From: Phragmites australis
Lineage: Eukaryota > Streptophyta > Magnoliopsida > Poales > Poaceae
DNA length: 64,000 nucleotides
Reading direction: 5' to 3'
Assembly: GCF_958298935.1 (NCBI RefSeq)
Contig: NC_084943.1
Coordinates: 382,001-446,000, forward strand
Shown here: in pieces, positions 51,044 through 60,973 of the stretch
How the letters are laid out: every line of letters begins with the position of its first letter
Position numbering within the stretch: the first letter of the stretch is position 1
The notes under the pieces: model-generated
What the model was told of the DNA's origin: nothing
Seen by the model: only the letters and a program-made list of their open reading frames with translations
Databases searched by the model: none
Position numbers and translations under genes: made by a program

Positions 51044-51247
51044 CACGCGAGGATCCGTAGATGAGGTTAGTTTCCATGCTCTACTCCTATTCGAGACAGA
51101 ATTTCGGCAGCACCTCCCCGCTGTTCTCCAAATACACGTCCTGCTAGGGAGAGTGTGTATCCGGAGAACAACAGGGAGATGATGCCGAAACTCTGTCTCG
51201 GATCGGAGCAGACCATGGAAACTAACCCCACCTACGCATCCGCGGGC
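51044..51247. repeat. Hairpin with ~95-bp arms in the CACTA 5' region
   Basis: The left arm (51044-51137) and right arm (51153-51247) are imperfect inverted copies, sharing GTTAGTTTCCATG/CATGGAAACTAAC, CGAGACAGA/TCTGTCTCG and TTCGGCA/TGCCGAA, around a 15-bp loop. It lies just upstream of the transposase ATG at 50952, probably in the leader or a 5' intron. The word AATTTCGGCAGCACCTCCCC recurs at 51570. Confidence 0.7.
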
Positions 51248-51267
51248 TGTCCAAAAAACGTGGACAA

Positions 51268-51331
51268 TTCGAAACAGATACGGTTTTAGATATGGAAATA
51301 TCTGCATATTTCCAACCGTATCTCTTTCGAA
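51268..51331. repeat. Second short hairpin in the CACTA leader
   Basis: TTCGAAACAGATACGGTT (51268-51285) pairs with AACCGTATCTCTTTCGAA (51314-51331), one or two mismatches over 18 bp, and inner TGGAAATA/TATTTCCA words extend the stem. It follows the larger hairpin after 20 bp. Confidence 0.65.
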
Positions 51332-51625
51332 CGGGAGACGCCTAACTGGGTTACGTGATCTACGACCATGATACGGAAAGAGGGGTTATACCTAGGGTGG
51401 CGGTGGAGTCAGGCTAGCGGGGCCGTGGCGGGTCGGTGCAGTGGCGCGGCGACGCGGTGCAGACAGACCCGCAGCGGCAAGGAAGGCGATCGGGGTCGCC
51501 GAGGTACTCCGGCGCCGCTCCGACTGGCTCTTCTCTGCAAAAAAAGAAACATAAAACTGTTAATACAAAATTTCGGCAGCACCTCCCCTGCACGGTGAGG
51601 TTTCCAAAACCTGCAAGAAAACCAA

Positions 51626-51682
51626 CGGCACGATGGCCGACATGCACATATATATGAACGGCACGATGGCCGACATGCACAA
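51626..51682. repeat. Direct repeat ACGGCACGATGGCCGACATG, two copies
   Basis: The 20-bp word occurs at about 51627 and again about 32 bp further on, each followed by CACA. It lies within the GC-rich leader of the CACTA transposase gene. Confidence 0.7.
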
Positions 51683-51839
51683 GATTATATCCAACCACAT
51701 ATATATAACAATGTCACAACCACTCCTACGACTACTTAGACTACCACCACTGCTACTCTACCACTACTACTACCGCAACTACTAGTAATACTACGACGAC
51801 GACGACGGTATGGCATACCTAGTGGGCGTCGTAGGGCGG

Positions 51840-52220
51840 CGGTGGTGAAGGGGCCAGGGCGCCGGTGGACAAGACGACGGCTCGAAAAGCGTCGGGGACG
51901 TGGCAACGGCGGCCGGGGCGCCTCCTCCTCCTCCTCCTTCTTCTTCCTCCTTCCTCCTTCTTCCTCCTCCTCCTTCTCTTCCTCTTTCTTCCTCCTTCCT
52001 CCTTCTTCCTCCTCCTCCTTCTCTTCCTCCTTCTTCCTCCTCTCCTCCTCCTCCTCTCTTTCTCCTCCTCCTCCGGCGGCGCGGCGCTGGGGGCGGCGCG
52101 GGAGCGGGCGGCGCTGGCGCGGGGGCGGCTGGCGCGGGCGCGGGCGCCGCGGGCGCGGGCGGCGGCGGCAGCGGGTGCGTGTGTGCGGTGTGTGTGGGCC
52201 GCCTGGGCCGGGGGTTAAAT
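51840..52220. repeat. GC-rich leader with CCT/CTT and GGC microsatellite-like tracts
   Basis: A run of CCTCCTCCTTCTTCC units (about 51920-52070) is followed by GGCGCGGG-type repeats (52070-52180). Both strands carry long open frames here, with Ser/Pro-rich or Gly-rich products typical of simple repeats, so none is called a gene. Confidence 0.6.
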
Positions 52221-52374
52221 CCCCCCTTTGCCGAGTGCCCCCGATCTGGCACTCGGCAAAGAGGGGTTTTTTTTAAAAAAATTAAAATTCTTTGCCGAGT
52301 GCCCCCGATCTGGCCCTCGGCAAAGAGGGGTTTTTTAAAAAAAATTAAAATTCTTTGCCGAGTGCCAGACGTCC

Positions 52375-53401
52375 TGGCACTCGGCAAAGAGGCTCCTTTC
52401 CCGAGTGTCATTTTTTGACACTCGGCAAACCCTATTTTTTTTTTCACTTTTGACCTTCAAACTTTTTCTGCAGTCCTCATACAATACCTGGTACTCCATG
52501 TTCCAATATGGCACATTTCTCGAACTTTTTCTATATTTCTTTAATTTATTTCAATTAATTGAATTTTCTTGGATAATTCAAATTATAACTGCTAGCCATT
52601 CGAATAATGAAAAAAAAATGAATGGAAAAATGATATTCATGTTATTTAGTATAATGTGAGGCCGTATCCAGGAACAGACCACCAATTTCGAACATCTTGT
52701 TCACGAAACATGACCACGAACTTGCGGTCGAGTTGTTTTTAAATTGTATAAAAAGCAAACGAAGTCCGAAAATCATGAAACTTGTCAAGATGTCATGATA
52801 TCATATGTGGAGGCTGTGATAAAAATTTGAGAAGGTTTTGCGCAAGTTGTCACGTACGATGCTTGCAAACCACGAACTTGCGGTAAACTTCTTCAGAGAT
52901 TCTTCGGTTTGCAAGCATCGTACGTGACAACTTGCGCAAAACCTTCTCAAATTTTTATCACAGCCTCCACATATGATATCATGACATCTTGACAAGTTTC
53001 ATGATTTTCGGACTTCGTTTGCTTTTTATACAATTTAAAAACAACTCGACCGCAAGTTCGTGGTCATGTTTCGTGAACAAGATGTTCGAAATTGGTGGTT
53101 TGTTCCTGGATACGGCCTCACATTATACTAAATAACATGAATATCATTTTTCCATTCATTTTTTTTTCATTATTCGAATGACTAGCAGTTATAATTTGAA
53201 TTATCCAAGAAAATTCAATTAATTGAAATAAATTAAAGAAATATAGAAAAAGTCCGAGAAATGTGCCACATTGGAACATGGAGTACCAGGTATTGTATGA
53301 GGACTGCAGAAAAAGTTTGGAGATCAAAAGTGAAAAAAAATTAGGGTTTGCCGAGTGTCAAAAAATGACACTCGGGAAAGGAGCCTCTTTGCCGAGTGCC
53401 A
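52375..53401. repeat. Large inverted duplication (~497-bp arms, 34-bp loop) in the CACTA 5' region
   Basis: The left arm 52375-52871 and right arm 52906-53401 are reverse complements with only a handful of mismatches seen by eye (roughly 98% identity), around the loop 52872-52905. Landmarks are CATACAATACCTGGTACTCC on the left against GGAGTACCAGGTATTGTATG on the right, and CGATGCTTGCAAACC against GGTTTGCAAGCATCG beside the loop. Each arm also contains TTTGCCGAGTG subterminal words at its outer edge. The structure makes the right flank of the CACTA unlike a usual single-copy promoter region. The near identity implies recent origin or gene conversion. A read-through transcript would fold into a long hairpin RNA. 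Confidence 0.92.
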
Positions 53402-53640
53402 CATGTTTGCCGAGTTCTTTCTCTCTGGCACTCGGCAAATAGCCTCCACGAACTTGGGCAAAAGTGAAAAAAAATAGGGTTTGCCGAGTGTCAAAAAATG
53501 ACACTCGGGAAAGGAGCCTCTTTGCCGAGTGCCAGATGTTTACCGAGTTCTTCCTCTCTGGCACTCGGCAAATAGCCTCTTTGCCGAGTTCTTTCTCTCT
53601 GGCACTCGGCAAATACATCTGGCACTCGGCAAAGAGGCTA
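53341..53640. repeat. Tandem direct duplication inside the CACTA right subterminal region
   Basis: A block beginning TAGGGTTTGCCGAGTGTC and running through GGAAAGGAGCCTCTTTGCCG and CACTCGGCAAATAGCCTC occurs at about 53342-53447 and again at about 53475-53580, with few differences. The TTTGCCGAGT words continue to the terminus at 53712. Confidence 0.75.
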
Positions 53641-53712
53641 TTTGCCGAGTGCCCGATAGAAAGCATGCGGCAAAGTCTGGGACACTCGGCAAAGAAGCCG
53701 TCTCCGGTAGTG

Positions 53713-53715
53713 TAC
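53713..53715. other. Target-site duplication (right) of the complete CACTA
   Basis: TAC directly follows the terminal GGTAGTG and matches the left flank. Confidence 0.85.
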
Positions 53716-54250
53716 ACTCCTTCTGAGCACCGGACCATCCGGTGTGTGTAATCCTCATCTTCCGTTGCACGAATGCAAAAACTCTGAAAAACACCCCAGT
53801 GAAGCCTCCGGTATACTCATCGGACCATCCGGCGTGTACAAAAGCTCTTTTCTCCACTGAACTGATGGAAAATTTCTAAAAAATGCCCCAGTGAAGCATC
53901 CGATGTGCACAACTACTTATCACCAGACCATCCAGTATTCAACTTCATTCTGACACCAAAAACACATATTCCTGAAAATGGTCCGGTATACTCCTCACTT
54001 GAATACCAAATTATTCGGTGTACACTTCTACTTTTGCCTCTGACTTGAAATACTTCGGGTGAAAACCTTCTGGACACTGGATCATACAGTGTGTTCACTT
54101 CACTGAACAGAGGACTATCCTGTGAGTATTATTTTTTCTGACTCAGAGACAAAATCGTCAATTCCATTTCTCTCTTTAACTTTGATTAGTCACGGTCAAA
54201 ATCATGTATAAATAAACTCATACAAACCAAACTTAACTCAATTTAGACAT
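53716..54250 (-). repeat. Interspersed repeat copy B, right half
   Basis: CACCGGACCATCCGGTGTG and related CCGG-bearing words recur at intervals, as in copy A (4500-5330, opposite orientation). The end near 54160-54190 contains TAACTTTGATTAG, matching the complement of CTAACCAAAGTTGAA at 4506. The half continues the copy interrupted at 44442. Confidence 0.55.
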
Positions 54251-56889
54251 TATTAATGATTTATCACATATGAACTGAGTTACATATCTTCTTGGTCTCT
54301 CACGGTCACTCGTGTAAATATCCAGTACTGCGAGAGTCAAGACGTTTGTCCAGAGAGGGAGCAGCTGGGCAGTAGAGAAAATTCAATTCACACTCAATAA
54401 TGGTAAAAGAGGACGAACCCTGCGGAGCTCGAGTTATTGCCAGTGACTCGGCCGATTTTACGGTGCGAGTGGCTTGTGTATTCAGTGTGCAGGAGCGGGC
54501 ATGATAGTATGCCGTTTAGTTTCACAGATTTTCACTCAAAGACCACCTGGTCAGTAAGCACTGCTAAACCACGAACAAAGCATGTACAGCCGCAAAGTCG
54601 AGCTTAGAATTCAGTTTGAAGTGGATCTGTCTTTTAGGGAGTAATTTTTTTTTCTCATCGATCTGTATCAAATTTACTTGTTCCTTGCCCAACGCAAGCA
54701 CATCAAGGCTGCTCCAATAATTCTGTGATTTTTTCTTGGACCACCTGTCGATCGACGTTCGCAGGTTCAGTGTTTGATCAGTGGAAAGTGAGAAGATGCA
54801 AAGAGTTGGAACGGACCCTTTGAGTTGAGATCGTCGTTGAAGGGAGCTTCTGCTCGCGTTGTCGGGATGTTGAGTGCTCGCATGCTCACAAAGGAATAGG
54901 ACCCTGCGCACCTTGCAGTAATGAACACTGTTCCACGCAGGCCCAACGGCTAAAAAGGTTGTCTAAGTACTGCTTCTCCTACGCTACGCAAGCATGCATG
55001 CATGCATGCATCATCCGGAGAAGATCGATCGACTGGGTTGCCGCTCTGAAAAGGTCCAGCTTGAAGGCGATGATCGCTGTGTTTGCCCCTGATCGACAAC
55101 ATGATCAGGCGAGGAGGGACATGCTTCCCGTCAGGAACGAAAGCTTGGTTCGGTCTGCAGATATGTTAGTACTAGCTAGTAGCCTGGTCCATGAACTGGA
55201 TGATTGCTGCATGTACATGTGCCGGCATAAAACCAGGATTAGCATGCCTGCTGACAAGTGATGTATCACCATGGAGTGCCCTCACAGCGTCAGTCATATC
55301 TCATATGGACCGTACTTACTGTATTGGAGTGTTCTTTTTTCGGCGGCCCATGGAAATTCGTGACAAAAAAAAGCAGTTGGTCCACAGTAGTATTTTCAAA
55401 TAACCACTGAGAAATATTCACACGTCAGTCATGGAGCTTGAAGGAGCATTTTTTCGCGAATCGTGCCTGAGCACATGTTTCATTAAGAGGGATAAAGCAG
55501 TAGAAGCAACCGGCGAACACCTCCAAGATCGCCTGGATCACGAGAAGATCTTACCGGACGGGGTGAGGAAGACAACCCGTCCGGCAAGATCTTCTTATGA
55601 TCGAGTTGGTGTGCCGGCCGGGGGCTCTGCTCTTGATTGCAGCGTGGCCGAGCGTGCCAAGTAATCCCTGACTGTCCGCCTTGGCAATCAAGGCATTAAG
55701 CGCTTCCATCACCAGAACGAACAGCTTGACGGAGCATTCTGGCCGCTGCCAGTAGGAAGATAAAAATGCTCAGCAGGATTGCAGCAGCAGCAGACAGCGT
55801 GCTCGATCGTCAAGACCGGCCGGCACACGGACTCGGTTGTAGCGAAAGCTCTGAACTGTTAACTGCGTTGATGATTACAGTAACTTAGCCCTGAACTGGA
55901 CATAGCCTGATAGCCGTGAGTGCGTCTTAGGCAGGCGGAACGCTCGATCATGATTCATGGATGGGCCAGGGCCAGCATAATGCTGAGCACCGACCATCCG
56001 TGACCTTTGTGTGCAGATGATGGATCCTGCACTGCAGGCAGGGTAGCCGGCTTGGATATGGATGAGATGACTGCAGATGCGAAGATAGCAACTGAACAAC
56101 ATCTTGGGAAGAGCTCGTGAGCCTGTACCTGATGATGAGGTTTAATTCGTGCCGAGGAGCCCTGCAACAGCATTTGCACTTTTCGTGTCTGAAGGGATCG
56201 ATGCAGAGGAGAGTCATAGTAGTTGGTGACTGCAAGCCTGCAGCTGGGCGCTTCGCTTCGACTCCATCCTGCTCCGTCTAGAGCAACACATCGATCGCAT
56301 CGACTTAATTTGTCTGCTGACGCTCGCTATCAAGTTAGAACTGCATGCAATGCATTCACGACTTCACTTTGTTGTCTGTTCGTGAACCAACACTTTGCGA
56401 CCGGTGCCTAGAAACGTACCGTGTATGCGTTAACGATACTTAACCGTCGCTGTTTCCTCCGGAGTCGGATCGACTAGAGAGCGCTATATTGTCACGTACG
56501 AACTACGTCCGGAAATGCATTATGGACGCCAGAACGATATCGATGCTATGTATCAGGTGTGTTTGTGGACAGAAGCATCGCAAACTGGAGGCGTATCTTA
56601 ACCCTGGTCAATTCGTGCTTCACGGCTCCCTTGGAGACAGTCGCATCCAGTGGCTGCGTGGGAACACGACGCTGAAGCCAGTCTAAAAGGCCTGGCGGGC
56701 AGCGACTCCAATCGGGAAAAATGAACGGACGTACAGAGGATTGATCGAGAGGGCGATGCATTATTGGCAATACATGCCTATCCAATGGACCAATGGAATA
56801 GGAAACTAACTAATTTTATTCATCCTTTCCTTTTTTTTCATTTGAAACTTGCTTGTAAAGTTGGATTTATGGACAAGGAAATGTACCGA
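54251..56889. other. Intergenic spacer without recognised genes
   Basis: Short ORFs are scattered on both strands but none shows a family motif. A TGCA tetranucleotide run occurs at about 54992-55010. An inverted repeat with ~22-bp arms lies at 55543-55595 and is listed separately. Confidence 0.35.
55536..55602. repeat. Short hairpin with ~22-bp arms
   Basis: AGAAGATCTTACCGGACGGG (from 55543) is nearly the reverse complement of CCCGTCCGGCAAGATCTTCT (ending 55595), around a loop of about ten bases containing GAGGAAGAC. Outer GATCA/TGATC words at 55536 and 55598 extend the pairing. Confidence 0.7.
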
Positions 56890-57539
56890 CACTGTGAAAA
56901 AAAGGCTCATTAGTGACAGGTCGCGCACCCGTCATACTGAATGTGTCACTAATAATGAGAGGTCATTAGTGATGAGTCATTATTAATGATAAGTCATAAG
57001 CCATCAATAATGATCATATTAGTGATGAGTTATAATAGCGATCCGTCACTGACGTACGTCTCCCATGTGCTAGGAGAAACACATCAGTGACGAGTTATAA
57101 AGTTATCCGTCACTTATGTGAACATATTAGTGACAGTGATGAAGTTACCTATCACTTATATTTAGGTCATAAATGACGATTAATGGTCTTCACCTGTCAC
57201 TGATGTGCGTCTCTCATGTGCTAAGAAGAAACACATCAGTGACAGATGACGAGGTTACCTGTCACTTAAGTGTAGGTCATAAGTGACGGTAATGGTCTTC
57301 ACCCGTTACTATTGACCTCACCCACCTCCATTTCTCCTGTTTTCTAGCTGCATCCTGGAGCATGATCAGAATTTAGCGGTCATCTTCTCCCTGCAAACAA
57401 TATCAATGTATTCATATCCATCTCGACAAACACATTTATATAAGAACTTACTTTATCACAGAATCGTAAATGCTACAAAGTTTCAATCAATTCATAATAG
57501 AATCACAATTTATAAAGTTATAATAACTTCATATTACAT

Positions 57540-59495
57540 AAGACCTCACGACTTATGATTTTCTATAGTGGAACTCGTCGGGTGGATCGATGACTTCAGA
57601 CATTATGAACTCGACGATCCGTTGTTGAATCCCCGTGAGTGCTCCATCGTCGAAAAAGCAAGCATCATAATTCTGCATAATTTGACATGTAACCAATGTC
57701 ATGTTATCATGAAATTAAACTAATTACTGAAATTAATTATGAATAATCTTGTATTGAACTTATATCGGGGGATTTGATATCCTTTGCTCGGATCATGGGT
57801 AGGAGCATGTTGTAAGCAACACAGAATCAGTAGACATTGCCCGGTGGTTGTTGATAGCACTGCAGGAAATAAATTTTACTGTTAGATTAAAAGAAAAAAA
57901 TAGTAACAAAGATCATTTGATAATCTGTTTGGTAACATTTACTGTGAACTCAGTCTTATGTGTTAGTCTGTAGCTGTCTTTCATGTTATAGTTAGGATCA
58001 CCTCGAATGTACTTATCAAAAGCCATGCATAAATAGGGATCGATTAGGGAACATTTGAATGTTAGAAAAGTTAAATATGTAAACTCAGCTAGGTAGAACT
58101 TACGTGTCAAGAAGTCCTTTTACAGCGTTGTAACCATGCTCTCCAGGTTTACCTTTTGGTCCTACTGGTCTTGATGAGTCAAGGTACCACATCAAGTTTC
58201 ACTTGAGGCAAATCACTAGTAAGATCCAATGACTATCGGTGTTGTAGGCTCCTAACAAGTAGTCCATTTTGAAATAGTATTGCATTGTCCTTGCCACATA
58301 GTCCACAGCGTAATCACCATGCACTTTGATGACTGGGACTGAAATGGTCTCAGTGTTAAGAAATCTGATGGGCTCCTTCTTCTTCATTTCTTTGATCAAG
58401 TGTCTACAAATAAGAAAATAGTTAGATTTAAGACTTAGTGGTATTAATTAATGAATATCCAGTTTTAAGGGACTTACAATGTAAAGATCCATAATAACGA
58501 TATGCCCATAGCATAAAGGTTGAAGAGGTCATATAAGTCATTGAAATTCACAAGGAAATATCTATCATTAGTTAAGAAGTGACGTCATTTGTACTGTATG
58601 ATTATAGATTGAGTCTTGTTGTCTCTACAAGTCTGCATATAGTAATTATGCAGGTTGACACAAGCTTGTCTGCCCTTGTTAGGTCATCTATCGTCATCAA
58701 GGTCTTACCATATTGGAATTTCATATGGGTACTAGTCCACGCTTCTCCAATGTCTGTGAACTTCTTCGTCGATACAATGTACTTTGACTTCTTCGGTAGG
58801 TGATTCTTATAGCCTTTCTTTCTGGCTCTCTTTTCCTTCTTCTTTAGGCTCTTTGGCGGAGACGGAATTAGACTAGAAGCAAGGCTACCAGATGCAGAGG
58901 AGACAGTGAAGTCGGCTTCTTTAGAGGAGGAGAAGGCCGTGAAGATGCCTTCTCTAGAGGAGGAGAAGGAAGTGAATCTATGTTCTCTGGAAGTGAGGGG
59001 CGTGACGACGATGCACTTGAAGCTTGTCCAGACTAAGATGCAATGAGGACCATGATGTCACCCTTCTTTCATTGGATCCTTTGATTAAGAGCTTCACCTA
59101 TAATTGTGACTTCATAATAGGGGGGGAGAGCTCCAACACATGATGGGTGATATTGCTATATACCATGACACCCTAACCACAACATAGCTAGCATGTATTG
59201 GGACCGTATGCAAGATATAGATGTATAGAAGCATATGTCCCCTTGCAACCTCCATTTGATACCCACCAGGCCTGATTACAAGGTTACAGAGTGTGAGCCT
59301 TTCTAGTAGGTCCATCATATGTGGCTCAGTCACGTCGGCTACTAGTTGATCGATCTCCTTGGAGGAGCGGCTACTCTTCCGTGCAATTTTGATGCTAGCT
59401 ACCTCTAGGATGGAAATCTCTATTCCCCATGCTGTAAGTGCTTGCATGATGTTTGCATAAACTTTTTGGGTGATGTCCTGTGTCAATGCATCCAT
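57540..59495 (-). pseudogene. CACTA-associated gene with Ulp1 (C48) protease-like C-terminus, inactivated
   Basis: Read leftward, the first fragment (59495-59112) begins MDALTQDITQKVYANIMQAL and includes PGGYQMEVARG. Then come a Pro/Ser-rich stretch (59040-58880) and YFLVNFNDLYDLFNLYAMGI (near 58560-58440). A Ulp1-like part follows with LLGAYNTDSHWILLVICLK (58260-58202), carrying the catalytic His of HW. A final stretch has NYDACFFDDGALTGIQQRI and ends PPDEFHYRKS (57540). Where the catalytic Cys-Gly should stand (PPGN.CGF) the sequence reads PPGNVY-stop-F (57827-57835): Cys is replaced by Tyr and Gly by TGA. Several other stops occur. C48 proteases process SUMO; such domains were captured by several plant transposons. 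No active protease can be made. Confidence 0.65.
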
Positions 59496-59507
59496 GTCCA
59501 GTGCACC

Positions 59508-59512
59508 CGACC
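59508..59512. other. Target-site duplication of the second solo LTR
   Basis: CGACC at 59508-59512 is repeated at 60969-60973. Five base pairs is usual for LTR retrotransposon integration. Confidence 0.85.
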
Positions 59513-60968
59513 TGTCGGAGGATTAACTCCAGTCGCAGGGATCCCGAGAGACCCCTTTTTAGAGATTCGGCCGGGGGGATCCTGAATACGTTCGTCGGAG
59601 AAATAAATGGGAATGAATGCAACGGCCGGTGATGGGGGTGTTGACCTAGTGCAAGAAGAAGTAAATGCACCGGAATTTAGACAGGTTCGGACCGCACGGG
59701 GGCGTAATACCCTACTCCTGTATGGATACTATAGCTGTCCTGAGGATGTCCCTCAAGGATGTTGCTGGTTACAAGAATCTTGATCTATCTAAGAGCATGA
59801 GGCTCCTTGTTCTTCAGCCTATCTCGTGCTGCTCACTTCTCTGTCGTTGTTTCTCTTGCGCTGTGTTCTTGTCTATTCGTTGCCTCTCAACCGTCCTCTT
59901 TCGTGTCCTTTCCTTTTGTGCCGCCGGCTGCTTTAAGTACCCGCCGGCCGCAACATGCCCCGAACGGAAGGGGGGCACGAGTTCCGAGACACCATAAATA
60001 GAAAGGGCGTCATCATTTCCTCTGGGCGAAGTGACCGGGGGTGGAAAATGCGTCGCACACCCGGTCATCCATCACAATAAATGCCCTGGCAACGGGCGCT
60101 ATGGAGAGGGCCCACCGGGCAGCCGCAGAGCAGCCCGGCGTGCCCGTCCTGTCTTGTTCTCCTGTCACAGCAGCGCGGCAGACGGAACGCCTTGGTCCTT
60201 ACGACGTTATCCTGAGACAGGCCGGATGGCACGGGACGGGACTTGTGCAATTAATAACCCCACGCCTCTCTGCCAGAACATGGCAGGAACTGACACTGAG
60301 CGCGGCGGGAGCAGTTGGAGGTGACAGACCACGCACGCTCTTTAAATGCGGCCTCGGGCCTTTGACTGGCTGACACCTCATCGGTGGGCCCCTCGGGGGC
60401 CTCCACCAGGGGACTTACTGGGTCGTCGGGGTACCGAGTGCTCGGGGGTACTGTTCACCTCCCCGAGCACTCTCTCCCGAGAATGCTCTTTCTTGCCCTC
60501 GGGAGGCTGAGTGCTCGGGGATACTGTTCACCTCCCCGAGCACTCTCTCCCGGGCACACTTGTACGGATCCTCGGGGAACCGAGTGCTCGGGGGCTGCTG
60601 CACGCAGCCCCGAGCACTCTCTCCCGGAACTTCCTTCGGTGAGTTCTCGGGATACTTGGGTGCCCAGGGGCCACCGCCGGCGGCCCCGGGCATGTTTCTC
60701 CCGGTACTTAACTCTCCTGGTCGTCGGGGGACTAGGGTGCTCGGGGGTCACCGTATACCTTCCCGAGCACTTTCTTCTCGGTACTTAGATTTCATGGATC
60801 ATCGGGGAACTGGGGTACTCGGGGGCCACTGACTGTGGCCCCGAGCGCCTTCTCCCGGAACTTGATCTTTTCTCATCTTGCAGGAGAGACCCCGCGGGAT
60901 GGCGCCATGTGGCGGATGGCTGGCCTGGTCTCGGGATTCGGGGACCCCCGGTTCCTGATACACCGACA
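59513..60968 (-). mobile_element. Solo LTR (1456 bp), inverted relative to 15577-17007
   Basis: It starts TGTCGGAGGATTAACTCC and ends ...CGGTTCCTGATACACCGACA, the reverse complement of the termini at 15577-17007. CGACC duplications lie at 59508-59512 and 60969-60973. The same CCCCGAGCAC/GTGCTCGGGG array occupies 60430-60850, and the promoter-like downstream part (GGGGCGTAATACCCTACTCC) is shared. No internal retrotransposon sequence is attached. It sits in or beside the Ulp1-bearing CACTA relic. Confidence 0.88.
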
Positions 60969-60973
60969 CGACC

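Larger units (their letters stand above)
44445..53712 (-). mobile_element. Structurally complete CACTA (En/Spm) transposon, 9268 bp
   Basis: The element begins CACTACCGGAGACAGCTTC and ends in the complement of CACTACCGGAGACGGCTTC, with one mismatch in 19 bp, between exact TAC duplications. Subterminal regions (44458-44815; 52220-52435; 53345-53700) are packed with TTTGCCGAGTG and CACTCGGCAAA in both orientations, the presumed binding sites for the element's TnpA-like protein. Both genes are read on the minus strand, so the transcriptional 5' end is at the right. It carries a TNP2-type transposase (50952-47480, broken) and a Transposase_24-type gene (47212-45083, open). Upstream of the transposase are a GC-rich leader, two hairpins and a large inverted duplication (52375-53401). 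As it stands the copy cannot supply transposase but could be mobilised by another. Confidence 0.95.
56890..59512 (-). mobile_element. Degenerate CACTA relic with a Ulp1-type protease gene
   Basis: The left terminus CACTGTGAAAAAAAGGCTC at 56890 is followed by dense GTGACGGG, TCATTAGTGAC and CACTTATGTG words to about 57320, the subterminal repeats. Minus-strand coding fragments (59495-57540) resemble the gene of Ulp1-bearing CACTA elements. The right side is interrupted by a solo LTR (59513-60968); no right terminus was found beyond it. The subterminal motif resembles that at 7820-8110, so these may be one family. Confidence 0.6.

Noticed and set aside
51791..52447. Long frames on both strands in the CACTA GC-rich leader
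   Set aside because: They are built from CCT/CTT and GGC simple repeats and have no recognisable domain; leader use is possible, coding is not supported.
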